Origin: Marinobacter sp. SS21
GTDB lineage: Bacteria; Pseudomonadota; Gammaproteobacteria; Pseudomonadales; Oleiphilaceae
Reading direction: 5' to 3'
Assembly: GCF_028369065.1 (NCBI RefSeq)
Contig: NZ_JAQNDA010000013.1
Coordinates: forward strand, 1 to 64,000
Length of the DNA stretch: 64,000 nucleotides
Positions 28,897-38,027 of this stretch are shown in pieces. Below the pieces are notes generated by a model. It searched no databases. It was not told the origin of the DNA and was given only the letters and a program-made list of their open reading frames with translations. Every line of letters starts with the position of its first letter. The first letter of the stretch is position 1. The translations under genes were made by a program, and so were the position numbers.

Positions 28897-31044
28897 GTGT
28901 CAGCGGAGCCTACAGTCGAAGGCCTGGCCAGGGAACTTAGCAGCTATTTGGATACAACCCGCATCAACCAGGTGCGGCGGGCATACTATTACGCCGAACA
29001 GGCCCATGAGGGGCAGCGACGGCGCAGTGGTGAACCCTATGTCACCCACCCCTTGGCGGTGGCCAGCATTCTGGCCGAGCTGAAGCTGGACCATCAGAGC
29101 CTGATGGCGGCGATGTTACACGATGTCATCGAAGACACCGGCATTCCCAAGGATGCCCTGGCCGATCAGTTCGGCGAATCGGTGGCCGAGTTGGTGGATG
29201 GGGTCAGCAAACTGACCCAGATCGAATTCCGCTCGCGTGCCGAAGCCCAGGCGGAAAACTTCCAGAAAATGACCCTGGCTATGGCCCGGGATATTCGGGT
29301 CATCCTGGTCAAACTTGCCGACCGTCTCCATAACATGCGTACCCTGGGCCCCCTGCCCTTTGTCAAGCGCCAGCGCATTGCGACCGAGACGCTGGATATC
29401 TATGCGCCGATCGCCAACCGGCTGGGAATGCACTCGATCTGTACCGAACTGGAGGATTTGGGCTTCTCCTCGCTCTACCCCATGCGTTCGCGCTACATTT
29501 CCCAGGCGGTGACCAAGCTGAGGGGCAGTCATCAGGAAATCATCGAGGAAATTCGCAGCAGGCTGGAAGAGAAGCTGACCGAACGGGGGCTGCCGGGGCG
29601 GATCATTGGTCGCGAGAAACATCTGAACAGCATCTACAACAAGATGAAGTTCAAGCAGAAGTCGTTTCACGAGATCATGGACGTGTACGCCTTCCGCATT
29701 ATTACCGATAGCGAAGACGACTGTTACCGAATCCTGGGCGCCGTTCACAGCCTCTACAAGCCGTTGCCAGGACGCTTCAAGGACTATATAGCCATGCCCA
29801 AGGCCAATGGCTACCAGTCCCTGCACACTACGTTGTTCGGCATGCATGTCAATATCGAGATCCAGATCCGTACCGAGGAGATGGAGCACATTGCCAACAA
29901 CGGCATTGCCGCACACTGGATGTACAAGAGCGATCAGTCCAGCATCGCTAGTGTCAACCAGAAGCGGGTGGACCGCTGGGTGAAAGGCTTGATGGAAATG
30001 CGTGAGCGGGCGGACGATTCGCTGGAATTCATCGAGCACGTCAAGGTCGACCTGTTTCCGGATGAAATCTACGTGTTTACGCCCAAGGGCAAGATCATGG
30101 AATTGCCCAGTGGCGCGACGCCCGTTGATTTCGCCTACGCCATTCACACCGACATCGGCAACGCCTGTGTGGCCTGTCGCATCAATCGCAATTTGGGCTC
30201 GTTGAGTCAACCGCTGCAAAGTGGCCAGACCGTGGAGGTCATCACCGCGCCCGGCGCCCGGCCCAACCCGGCGTGGCTCAGCTTTGTGGTCACCGGCAAG
30301 GCCCGCAGCAGCATCCGCCACGTGCTCAAACACCAGAAACGAACCGAATCGGTGGATCTGGGCAAGACGCTGCTGAAGAAGTCCCTCAATGGCTTTGGCA
30401 AGAAGCTGGCGGATCTGTCCGACAGCCAGGTGGCGGCGGTGGTACAGCACAATCAGGTAAATAGCCTGAACGACCTGCTCAGCGAGATAGGCTTGGGCAA
30501 TCGCATGGCCTACCTCATTGCCCGCCAACTGGTCAGTGGCGAGGTCGGCCCCGACACTACCGAGGCCGATCTGAAACAGCCCAATGGCGGCTTTGGCCGC
30601 TCACCGGTGACCATTCGCGGCACCGAGGGTTTGCTGGTGCGATTCGCCCAGTGTTGCAAGCCAATCCCCGGTGATCCGGTGGTTGGGGTGATGGATACCG
30701 GCAATGGTATGCTGATTCACTCTGACACCTGCTCGCGGATACCGGAAGATGATGACGCTCGGGCTCGATTGACCCACCTCAAATGGGCCAAGGACATCAC
30801 CGACGAGTTCTCCGTGGAGCTGAGGGTCGAGCTGGAGCGCCAGCGTGGCGTGATTGCCGAAGTGGCCAGTGCGGTGGCGTTGGCCGATGGCAATATCGAA
30901 CGCATCAGCGTGGAAGAGCAGAATGCCCGGCTGGGGATCGTCAGTCTGGTGGTGCACGTCAACGGCCGCCGCCACCTGGCGCGTGTCATGCGACGGGTGC
31001 GCAATATCCGGGCGGTGACCCACATCAGCCGCATCCGGCATTGA
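28897..31044 (+). CDS. spoT: Bifunctional (p)ppGpp synthetase/hydrolase SpoT
   Basis: A 715-aa long RSH protein of the stringent response. In order: HD hydrolase domain (HPLAVASIL, MLHDVIEDTG), synthetase domain (YKPLPGRFKDYIAMPKANGY and SLHTTLFG), TGS domain (about 385-445), zinc-finger/helical region with CC, and a C-terminal ACT domain. The GTG at 28897 is chosen: GGAGG lies 4 nt upstream and homology begins there. The ATG at 28843 falls inside the preceding terminator hairpin and is unlikely. Confidence 0.95.
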   Translation: MSAEPTVEGLARELSSYLDTTRINQVRRAYYYAEQAHEGQRRRSGEPYVTHPLAVASILAELKLDHQSLMAAMLHDVIEDTGIPKDALADQFGESVAELVDGVSKLTQIEFRSRAEAQAENFQKMTLAMARDIRVILVKLADRLHNMRTLGPLPFVKRQRIATETLDIYAPIANRLGMHSICTELEDLGFSSLYPMRSRYISQAVTKLRGSHQEIIEEIRSRLEEKLTERGLPGRIIGREKHLNSIYNKMKFKQKSFHEIMDVYAFRIITDSEDDCYRILGAVHSLYKPLPGRFKDYIAMPKANGYQSLHTTLFGMHVNIEIQIRTEEMEHIANNGIAAHWMYKSDQSSIASVNQKRVDRWVKGLMEMRERADDSLEFIEHVKVDLFPDEIYVFTPKGKIMELPSGATPVDFAYAIHTDIGNACVACRINRNLGSLSQPLQSGQTVEVITAPGARPNPAWLSFVVTGKARSSIRHVLKHQKRTESVDLGKTLLKKSLNGFGKKLADLSDSQVAAVVQHNQVNSLNDLLSEIGLGNRMAYLIARQLVSGEVGPDTTEADLKQPNGGFGRSPVTIRGTEGLLVRFAQCCKPIPGDPVVGVMDTGNGMLIHSDTCSRIPEDDDARARLTHLKWAKDITDEFSVELRVELERQRGVIAEVASAVALADGNIERISVEEQNARLGIVSLVVHVNGRRHLARVMRRVRNIRAVTHISRIRH

Positions 31045-31146
31045 ATCGGCGCCAGTGCGCGGGTTGGCCAGATAGCGCTGGCCGGCAGTTGACAGCGTCG
31101 CGGTGCGGGGCGACGATGGCGGTTTTAGTGAGAAGGACCCAAGGTC

Positions 31147-31533
31147 ATGACCAACAAATCCGTGATTCAGACTGATAATGCGCCTCAGGCGATTGGCACC
31201 TATTCCCAGGCGGTGAAAGCGGGCGATACCGTGTACCTGTCCGGCCAGATTCCGCTGGTGCCGGAAACCATGGAAGTCGTTGCCGGCGACTTCGCCGACA
31301 AGACCCGGCAGGTGTTCGATAACCTCAAGGCCGTCTGTGAGGCCTCCGGCGGCGGCCTGGAGGACATCGTCAAGCTCAACATCTACATGACGGACCTGAG
31401 TAATTTCGCCACCGTCAATGAGGTCATGGCGACGTACTTCCACGAGCCGTATCCCGCCCGTGCCGCCATCGGCGTGGCGTGCTTGCCCAAGGGCGTGCCG
31501 GTGGAAATGGACGCAGTCATGGTACTGAGCTGA
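31147..31533 (+). CDS. ridA: RidA family enamine/imine deaminase
   Basis: A 128-aa YjgF/YER057c/UK114-family trimer that hydrolyses reactive 2-aminoacrylate and other imines. Conserved residues include the N-terminal [18 protein letters not shown] and the substrate-binding Arg in [15 protein letters not shown]. It follows spoT on the same strand, as in E. coli and Pseudomonas. A GC-rich 8-bp inverted repeat (31549-31579) in the convergent gap after it could be a weak terminator. Confidence 0.95.
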   Translation: MTNKSVIQTDNAPQAIGTYSQAVKAGDTVYLSGQIPLVPETMEVVAGDFADKTRQVFDNLKAVCEASGGGLEDIVKLNIYMTDLSNFATVNEVMATYFHEPYPARAAIGVACLPKGVPVEMDAVMVLS

Positions 31534-31577
31534 TCCCCGTCAGCCTGCGACCGGCCGCCCAGCCCCCTGCCGGCCGG

Positions 31578-32453
31578 TCACTCGCCGCGTTCCTGCTCGA
31601 TCATCTCGCCGTAACCGGCCCGGTAGTCCGGGTAACGAAAGCGAAACCCGGTTGCCAGTAACCGCCGGTTGTCGCAGCGCTTGCTGCCGGCCCGCCCAGC
31701 CGTGCGGGCATCCGGCTGCGGTGGCGCGCAGGGCACCTGCGTCCGCACCCACGTGACCACTTCATCGAGGCGCGCCGGCTCGCAGTCGCTGGCAATGTAA
31801 TGATCGGCCAACGACTCGCCAGCCAGGGCCATCCCCAGCAAGTGCGCCACCGCCGCTGCGGCATCGGCCTCATGGATCCGGTTGCTGTAGGGCCCGGGTT
31901 GGGCGGGGTTCATCTCGCCACGCTGCACCGCGCTCAGGAAGCGTCGGCGGCTGGGGCCGTAGATGCCGCTGAAGCGCACCACCGTGGCGGGAAACGGACC
32001 GGACAAGGCGGTCTGCTCGCCCTCCAGGATGCGTTGACCGCTGTGCCGCAAGGGCGCGGTGGCGCTGTCCTCGGTCACCCAGCTGTCATCGTCCTGGTGG
32101 TAGACGCTGGTGCTGCTGATAAACACCACCCGTTTCACTGGATGGCCGGATACGGCGGTGAGCAGGTTGCCAAGGCCGGTCACATAGGCCTGGCGGTAAC
32201 CCTCATCGTCGTAACGCCCCGGTGTGAGGCAATAGACGATGGCGTCCAGCGCCGGCGGCAATTGCGTGTTCAGCTGTTCCGGCGCCAACAGATCCGCTGC
32301 CACCGGCTGAACGCCCGCGGGCACTTTGTTGGCGTTGCGGCGTAAACCGTACACCGTTGCCTGGGTGCTCAGCTGGCGGGCGATCATGCCGCCCAGGGCG
32401 CCGCAGCCGGCGACCAGAATCCGGGGTTGGCCCGGTGTTTGAGTGATTGCCAT
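31578..32453 (-). CDS. SDR/NAD-dependent epimerase-like protein (YeeZ type)
   Basis: A 291-aa Rossmann-fold protein with glycine motif VAGCGALGGMIARQL at the N terminus and a YHQDDDSWVTE/FSGIYGPSRRR region typical of extended SDR proteins of the YeeZ group. The canonical catalytic YxxxK is not obvious, so it may bind NAD(P) without being a classical epimerase. ATG at 32453 with AAGGA upstream is preferred over a TTG four codons earlier. It is divergent from oxyR. The substrate is unknown. Confidence 0.8.
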   Translation of the reverse strand: MAITQTPGQPRILVAGCGALGGMIARQLSTQATVYGLRRNANKVPAGVQPVAADLLAPEQLNTQLPPALDAIVYCLTPGRYDDEGYRQAYVTGLGNLLTAVSGHPVKRVVFISSTSVYHQDDDSWVTEDSATAPLRHSGQRILEGEQTALSGPFPATVVRFSGIYGPSRRRFLSAVQRGEMNPAQPGPYSNRIHEADAAAAVAHLLGMALAGESLADHYIASDCEPARLDEVVTWVRTQVPCAPPQPDARTAGRAGSKRCDNRRLLATGFRFRYPDYRAGYGEMIEQERGE

Positions 32454-32569
32454 AATCAATATCAATCCTTATGCTTCATCCAAGAAGGCTATGAACTGCG
32501 TTTTTCAGGCGGTCATGCCCCATTCCGCATGACCGCCTGACCACAGTAACGTTCTGACCGGAGCATTCC

Positions 32570-33532
32570 ATGACCCTCACCGAATTGCGCTATGTTGTTA
32601 CTCTGGCCCGAGAAAAGCATTTTGGCCGTGCAGCGGAGCGATGTCACGTCAGCCAGCCCACGTTGAGTGTCGCGGTCAAGAAGCTCGAAGATGAACTGGG
32701 GGTGCCGCTGTTCGAGCGCAGCAAGAGCAGTATCCGGGTCACCGAGACCGGGCAGCGCATCATCGAGCAGGCGCAACGGGTGCTGGATCAGGTGGGGGTG
32801 ATTCGGGACATGGCCCAGGACGGCAAGAATCAGCTCAGTTCGCCGCTTAAAGTGGGTGCCATCTACACCATCGGTCCCTACCTGTTTCCCCACCTGCTGC
32901 CGGAATTGCGGCGGGGGGCACCGGACATGCCGTTGTACATTGAGGAAAACTACACCGCCAACCTGCGTCAGAAACTGCGCCACTCGGAACTCGATGCCAT
33001 CATCGTGGCGTTACCCTTCGAGGAACCGGAGGTCGTGACCCTGCCGCTCTACGACGAACCGTTTGTGGTGTTATTGCCGGCCAGGCATCCTCTGGCGGAC
33101 TCAGCGGAACTGACGCCGGAGCAGCTGGCGCAGGAACAGATGCTGTTGCTGGGGCCGGGACACTGTTTCCGCGATCAGGTGCTGGAATCCTGTCCGCCGT
33201 TGGTGGAGGCCGTCACCCGCCGAACGCACAGCGCGGGATCGCCGGCGCTGGTGACCGAGGGCAGCTCGCTGGAAACCATTCGCCATATGGTGGCCTCGGG
33301 GCTGGGAATTACGGTATTGCCGTTGTCCGCCGCCACCGCCATGCAATATCGGGAGGACATCCTGGTGGTGCGCCCATTCGCCCCGCCGGTGCCGTTCCGT
33401 ACCGTGGCCCTGGCCTGGCGGGTGACCTTCCCCCGACCCAAGGCCATCGACATGCTGCGGCTGGCCGCCGGTCAGTGCCGGGTTATGGAACGGGCCCGCG
33501 AGGAAACCCCGGTCACTTCCGTCAGCGCCTGA
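32570..33532 (+). CDS. oxyR: Hydrogen peroxide-sensing regulator OxyR
   Basis: A 320-aa LysR-type regulator. The N-terminal winged HTH (HFGRAAERCHVSQPTLSVAVKKLEDELG) is followed by the sensor domain. The redox pair is Cys199 and Cys208 in GHCFRDQVLESC, at the same numbering as E. coli OxyR, so disulfide activation of antioxidant genes is expected. It lies 7 bp upstream of recG, as in Pseudomonas, suggesting co-transcription. Confidence 0.95.
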   Translation: MTLTELRYVVTLAREKHFGRAAERCHVSQPTLSVAVKKLEDELGVPLFERSKSSIRVTETGQRIIEQAQRVLDQVGVIRDMAQDGKNQLSSPLKVGAIYTIGPYLFPHLLPELRRGAPDMPLYIEENYTANLRQKLRHSELDAIIVALPFEEPEVVTLPLYDEPFVVLLPARHPLADSAELTPEQLAQEQMLLLGPGHCFRDQVLESCPPLVEAVTRRTHSAGSPALVTEGSSLETIRHMVASGLGITVLPLSAATAMQYREDILVVRPFAPPVPFRTVALAWRVTFPRPKAIDMLRLAAGQCRVMERAREETPVTSVSA

Positions 33533-33539
33533 GCTCATC

Positions 33540-35615
33540 ATGACCTCGTTGGCGGATCTACCGGTCACCACGCTCAAGGGCGTCGGCGCCGCACTGTCGG
33601 AAAAGCTGGCCAAGCTGGGTATCCACTCCCTGCAGGACCTGCTGTTCCACTTGCCCTATCGTTACGAGGACCGCACCCGGGTTGTGCCGATGGGTAGCCT
33701 GCGGGTCGGCGACGTGGGCGTGGTGGAAGGCGAGGTGGTCAAGAATGATCTGGTGATGGGACGCCGTCGCAGTCTCCAGGTGACCTTACGGGACGATTCC
33801 GGGTTCCTGGTGCTGCGCTTTTTCCACTTCAATGCCGCGCAGAAGTCACAGTTGTCTCCGGGCAACCGGGTCCGCTGTTTTGGCGAGGTAAGGGCCGGCC
33901 GCTCCGGCTATGAGCTGTATCACCCCGAGTACGAGGTGAACCCGCCGCCGATGGACGCCCCCGGCAGCGCTACCCTGACCCCGGTCTACCCACTCACCGA
34001 AGGCATTCAACAGCCACGGGTACGGAACCTTTGTCGCCAGGCGCTGGCCTATCTACAGCGTTATCCCATTCGCGAACTGTTGCCGGAGTCGTTGCTGGCT
34101 GATTATCAGCTACCGGGCATCAGCGCCGCCGTTGCGCTGGTGCATGCGCCGCCGGCGGATGCCAACGTGGCGCAGCTACTTGCCGGCACGCACCCGACCC
34201 AGCAACGCCTGATTATGGAGGAGCTGCTGGCACACCAGCTCAGCCTGCTTCAGGTCCGCGAACAGATCCGGCAACGCCAGGCGTTGGCGCTGTTGCCCCA
34301 GGGCGACCTGGTCCAGCGCTTTGTGGCGCAGTTGCCGTTCAAGTTGACCGGCGCCCAGCTGCAAGTGGGCGCCGAGGTCCGCCAGGACATGAGTCAGCCG
34401 CTGCCCATGCTGCGTCTGGTACAGGGCGATGTCGGCTCCGGTAAAACCGTGGTCGCCGCGCTGGCGGCCTTGCAGGCAATCGCCGCCGGTGCCCAGGTGG
34501 CCTTGATGGCACCCACTGAGATTTTGGCCGAACAGCATTACAACAGCTTCCGGCAGTGGCTGGAGCCGCTGGGTATCGGGCTTGCCTGGCTCTCCGGCAA
34601 GGTCAAGGGCAAGGCCCGCACCGAGGCGCTGGCGCGGGTTGCTCATGGTGAGGTGGGGATCGCCATCGGTACTCATGCGCTGTTTCAGGATGACGTGGCC
34701 TTCCAGCGCCTGGCGCTGGTGATTGTGGATGAGCAGCATCGCTTTGGCGTGCATCAGCGGCTCGCCTTGCGGCAGAAGGGGGTGGATGGCGACCTGGCAC
34801 CGCATCAGCTGATCATGACCGCGACGCCGATTCCCCGCACTCTGGCGATGAGCGCCTATGCCGATCTCGACACCTCGGTGATCGATGAGTTGCCGCCGGG
34901 GCGCAAGCCGATTGATACCGTCGCGGTACCGGATAGCCGTCGGGACGCGGTGATCGAGCGGGTGCGACAGGCTTGCGCTACCGGGCGTCAGGCCTACTGG
35001 GTGTGTACGCTGATCGAAGAGTCCGAGGCCTTGCAATGCCAGGCGGCGGAGGCCACCGCCGCGGCCCTGGCCGAACGGCTCCCAGAGTTGCAGACTGGGC
35101 TGGTCCATGGTCGCCTGAAGGCGGCAGAGAAGGCGGAGGTGATGTCAGCGTTCAAGAACGGCGAGCTCGATCTGCTGGTGGCGACCACGGTGATCGAGGT
35201 CGGGGTGGATGTGCCGAACGCCTCGCTGATCATCATCGAGAACCCTGAACGGCTGGGGCTGGCCCAGTTACACCAGCTCCGCGGCCGGGTGGGGCGGGGC
35301 AGCGACGCCAGTTTCTGTGTGCTGATGTACCATCCGCCGTTATCCCAAAATGGTAAGGCCCGATTGCAGGTGTTGCGGGACAGCCAGGACGGTTTTGTCA
35401 TTGCCGAAAGGGACCTGGAAATCCGTGGCCCGGGGGAGGTGTTGGGGACGCGCCAGACCGGATTAATGCAGTTCCGGCTGGCGGAGTTCGAACGCGACAA
35501 AGGCTGGATAGAGCCCATCCGGGAGATGGCGCCGCCGTTACTGCGGGAGCCGGAACGGGTCGGCGCGCTGGTACGGCGCTGGCTGGGGCAACGCACCCGC
35601 TATGGCGAGGTCTAG
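33540..35615 (+). CDS. recG: ATP-dependent DNA helicase RecG
   Basis: A 691-aa branched-DNA helicase that rescues stalled forks and processes recombination intermediates. The N-terminal wedge/OB domain is at about 1-230. The superfamily 2 helicase core has Walker A GDVGSGKTVVAAL, DEQH box VDEQHRFG, TATPIPRTLAM and QLRGRVGRG. The C-terminal TRG region (RDLEIRGPGEVLGTRQTG) is intact. Confidence 0.97.
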   Translation: MTSLADLPVTTLKGVGAALSEKLAKLGIHSLQDLLFHLPYRYEDRTRVVPMGSLRVGDVGVVEGEVVKNDLVMGRRRSLQVTLRDDSGFLVLRFFHFNAAQKSQLSPGNRVRCFGEVRAGRSGYELYHPEYEVNPPPMDAPGSATLTPVYPLTEGIQQPRVRNLCRQALAYLQRYPIRELLPESLLADYQLPGISAAVALVHAPPADANVAQLLAGTHPTQQRLIMEELLAHQLSLLQVREQIRQRQALALLPQGDLVQRFVAQLPFKLTGAQLQVGAEVRQDMSQPLPMLRLVQGDVGSGKTVVAALAALQAIAAGAQVALMAPTEILAEQHYNSFRQWLEPLGIGLAWLSGKVKGKARTEALARVAHGEVGIAIGTHALFQDDVAFQRLALVIVDEQHRFGVHQRLALRQKGVDGDLAPHQLIMTATPIPRTLAMSAYADLDTSVIDELPPGRKPIDTVAVPDSRRDAVIERVRQACATGRQAYWVCTLIEESEALQCQAAEATAAALAERLPELQTGLVHGRLKAAEKAEVMSAFKNGELDLLVATTVIEVGVDVPNASLIIIENPERLGLAQLHQLRGRVGRGSDASFCVLMYHPPLSQNGKARLQVLRDSQDGFVIAERDLEIRGPGEVLGTRQTGLMQFRLAEFERDKGWIEPIREMAPPLLREPERVGALVRRWLGQRTRYGEV

Positions 35616-35852
35616 CGGGCCGCTGGATAACGCTGAAGGGCAGCGATGACCTGGGGTGATTGCGAGGCTCGGCAAGTCCCGGTTCTCGGCCCCGACGGGC
35701 CCAGAGTCATCTATAGTGCATAATAACCAGACGATGTGGGGCTTCGGCAATGTTCGCGACCTGCCAGCCACAGCGTAGGGGATGGCGAACTGTAGCCGGT
35801 GGCGCGTGAGACCGGTTGGCCCAAGGGGCCTTTGAACAACAAGGGGAAGACC

Positions 35853-37220
35853 ATGGAACTGCCCGTCATCGTCCGCCAGGCTCTGGGGGACTCCGCCGAG
35901 CACGTCGAACTGAAAGACGTATCCTCCACCGAGACCGGGGCGCAGGCCCTGAGGATGGTACTGCTCAACGACGATCAGGGACGGGTTCAGGTGATCTGTC
36001 GCAACCGGGACCTTATCGATATCAATGCCCTCAACAAACAGCTGAATCGGGACCTGCGCATGATGCCGGGCTCGGATCAGTTGCTGGTACGAGAGCGGAC
36101 GGGCTTGCGGGACTTACCGGCATTGCCGTCACTGACCGGCCTGCCCACCGTCGTCGACGTGGCGGTTGACGACCTGGCGGTAATCGCACTGAACCTGATC
36201 GACCAGGGCGTAACCATCATGCTTAAGGGAGCCGAGTTCAAGGAGCTGAGTGCCGGCGCTCAGCGGATGCCAATTGCGGTTGAGCCCCAATCGGTGGGAG
36301 TGAATCGCAATCGGCCGGATCGCGATTTGGAGCAGTTAACCGATGCCATCAAGCGGTTTACCGGTTTGCGCATCAAGCAGCGACTGGATGACACCCTGGA
36401 GCTACCGCCCCTGCCGGAAACCGCACAGCGTATTATCCAGCTCCGGGTGAACCCTAATTCCATGGTGGGGGATCTGGTGGACATCGTCGAGAGCGATCCC
36501 AGTCTGGCGGCGCAGGTGGTCAGTTGGGCGTCGTCGTCGTTTTATGCCGCCGCCGGCCAGATTCGCTCGGTCTACGATGCGGTGTGCCGGGTGCTTGGGT
36601 TCGATCTGGTGATGAACCTGGCGGTGGGGCTGTCTCTGGGGCGTGCCATGGCGCAGCCCCAGGACCGGCCTGAAGGGTACGTGGACTACTGGCAGCAAGC
36701 CATTTGGCAGGCACAGGCCGCGGGGCTTCTGGCCAGCCTGATGCCCCGCGGCCAACGCCCGGCCTTTGGTCTGGCCTATCTGTCCGGGCTGTTGCACAAC
36801 TTCGGCTACCTGGTACTTGCCCATATTTTTCCGCCTCATTTCAAGCTGGTCTGCCGTTCACTGGAGATCAATCCGCAGGTGGATTCGTCGCTGATCGAGC
36901 ATTTCTTGCTGGGTATTACCCGTGAGCAGATTGGCGCCCAACTGATGGCTAACTGGGGTATGCCGGATGAGGTGACGGTGGCGGTTCGCCACCAGAAAGA
37001 TCCCGACTACGACGGTGAATACGATGTCTACCCCAAGTTGCTCTGGTTGGGGCGCCAACTGCTCACCGAAAGGGGCATCGCCCTTGGCGCTGGCGAGCGG
37101 GTGGCGGATTCATTCTATCAGGAGCTGGGCCTGGACAAAGCCAAGGTTGCTGAGCACTTCGATGAGCTGGTGGAAGCTAAAGACAGCGTCCTGGCCATCG
37201 CCGGCATGATGCAGGGCTAA
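35853..37220 (+). CDS. YbaK-like deacylase domain fused to HDOD domain
   Basis: A 455-aa two-domain protein. Residues about 1-150 resemble the YbaK/ProX editing fold, and about 180-400 form an HDOD domain (LPPLPETAQRIIQLRVNPNS, IVESDPSLAAQVVSWASSSFY). A histidine in LLHNFGYLVLAH is present, but no complete HD metal site was found, as usual for HDOD. ATG at 35853 is preceded by AAGGGGAAG. The same gene follows recG in Pseudomonas. A signalling or tRNA-linked role is conceivable but not shown. The 237 bp before it contain no clear promoter. Confidence 0.85.
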   Translation: MELPVIVRQALGDSAEHVELKDVSSTETGAQALRMVLLNDDQGRVQVICRNRDLIDINALNKQLNRDLRMMPGSDQLLVRERTGLRDLPALPSLTGLPTVVDVAVDDLAVIALNLIDQGVTIMLKGAEFKELSAGAQRMPIAVEPQSVGVNRNRPDRDLEQLTDAIKRFTGLRIKQRLDDTLELPPLPETAQRIIQLRVNPNSMVGDLVDIVESDPSLAAQVVSWASSSFYAAAGQIRSVYDAVCRVLGFDLVMNLAVGLSLGRAMAQPQDRPEGYVDYWQQAIWQAQAAGLLASLMPRGQRPAFGLAYLSGLLHNFGYLVLAHIFPPHFKLVCRSLEINPQVDSSLIEHFLLGITREQIGAQLMANWGMPDEVTVAVRHQKDPDYDGEYDVYPKLLWLGRQLLTERGIALGAGERVADSFYQELGLDKAKVAEHFDELVEAKDSVLAIAGMMQG

Positions 37221-37253
37221 TCAGTGGCTCCCTGGGTGAGCGAATCATAGACC

Positions 37254-37279
37254 AAAAAAAGCCGGCCAAATCGGCCGGC
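37254..37279 (-). terminator. Intrinsic terminator (minus strand)
   Basis: A 7-bp GC stem (37261-37267 with 37273-37279) with loop AAATC is followed on the minus strand by T7. It ends the candidate small RNA and/or the DUF2489 transcript arriving from the right. Confidence 0.8.
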
Positions 37280-37425
37280 AAGTTCACCCGCTAGTTGCAG
37301 ATCATTCCACTCATGAGATGGGCGCTATGGGCGTCGTAGACGGGCAGCGCAGACTGCTCCCCGGCAGTCCCCCTCGTTGGCCCCTACGTTAAAGCTAGTC
37401 AATCTTTTGCAAAAGAACAGGGATT
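37254..37425 (-). ncRNA. Candidate structured small RNA
   Basis: A 331-bp gap without ORFs contains, on the minus strand, a series of small hairpins ending in the terminator at 37254-37279. One is GACTGC-loop-GCAGTC at 37352-37369; another is a TCAT/ATGA stem near 37307-37320 with GGA in its loop. GGA-bearing loops recall Rsm/Csr-type regulators, but a long repeated GGA series is missing. No good promoter was found; the 5' end is a guess. A 3' UTR of the DUF2489 gene is the main alternative. Confidence 0.35.
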
Positions 37426-37427
37426 CG

Positions 37428-37464
37428 GGCCGGGTTCGAAAGTGTGAACCGGCCTCTATTTTTT
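37428..37464 (+). terminator. Plus-strand terminator-like hairpin
   Basis: A 9-bp stem with a single G bulge (37428-37437 with 37446-37454) is followed by CTATTTTTT. It would stop plus-strand transcription running beyond the HDOD gene more than 200 bp upstream, or a plus-strand RNA from this gap. Confidence 0.55.
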
Positions 37465-37551
37465 GGCGCCGCTGGATGGAATTGATTTAACTGGCAAAAT
37501 GAAGGCTGGTGCATCGCGCTCAGTTACAAAACGTTACAAATGCGTCTGGCC

Positions 37552-38007
37552 TCAGAAGGGATGCTGGCGGAGCGCGGAGGCGGCCCGCTGAATGGCCTCC
37601 GCATGCTGACTTTCGATGGCGAAGCGATCCTTGTCCAATTTTCGGATGAACTTCAGGTCGGTGTCCTGGCGTGTCTGGTGGGTAGGCATGTGCTGGATCT
37701 GATCATGTACTTGCTGAAAGACCTGATACGGCGCCTGGGTCAGCAGTTCCGGATCGATCAGCTCCAGCAGCCCCTTGAGTCTCAGGCAGGCCTCCGAATA
37801 TTCCACCTGGTTTTCCTCAATCGCCATGGCCAGTACCCGGATGCTCTCAACGATCTGAGTGCGTCGCTGGGCCTGAAACGCCGCGTGCTTGCGTTTCAGC
37901 GCCTTATCCTTCCGTAGCAGTCGCAGCTGACGGCCGATGAATGCCGCCAGCAAGACGATGGCGATCAGCCCCAATACGATGAGCGTCCACTGTAACCCGA
38001 TGGGCAT
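37552..38007 (-). CDS. DUF2489 family membrane-anchored protein
   Basis: A 151-aa protein with one N-terminal transmembrane helix (about 6-26) followed by a basic stretch (RQLRLLRKDKALKRKH), so the remaining helical domain faces the cytoplasm. The soluble part matches the general character of DUF2489. It lies 20 bp downstream of... and on the same strand as the molybdopterin oxidoreductase gene, whose stop lies at 38028; the two start codons are in the same direction, with this gene promoter-distal. Function unknown. Confidence 0.75.
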   Translation of the reverse strand: MPIGLQWTLIVLGLIAIVLLAAFIGRQLRLLRKDKALKRKHAAFQAQRRTQIVESIRVLAMAIEENQVEYSEACLRLKGLLELIDPELLTQAPYQVFQQVHDQIQHMPTHQTRQDTDLKFIRKLDKDRFAIESQHAEAIQRAASALRQHPF

Positions 38008-38027
38008 GACTGGCTGCTCCCTGCGGC

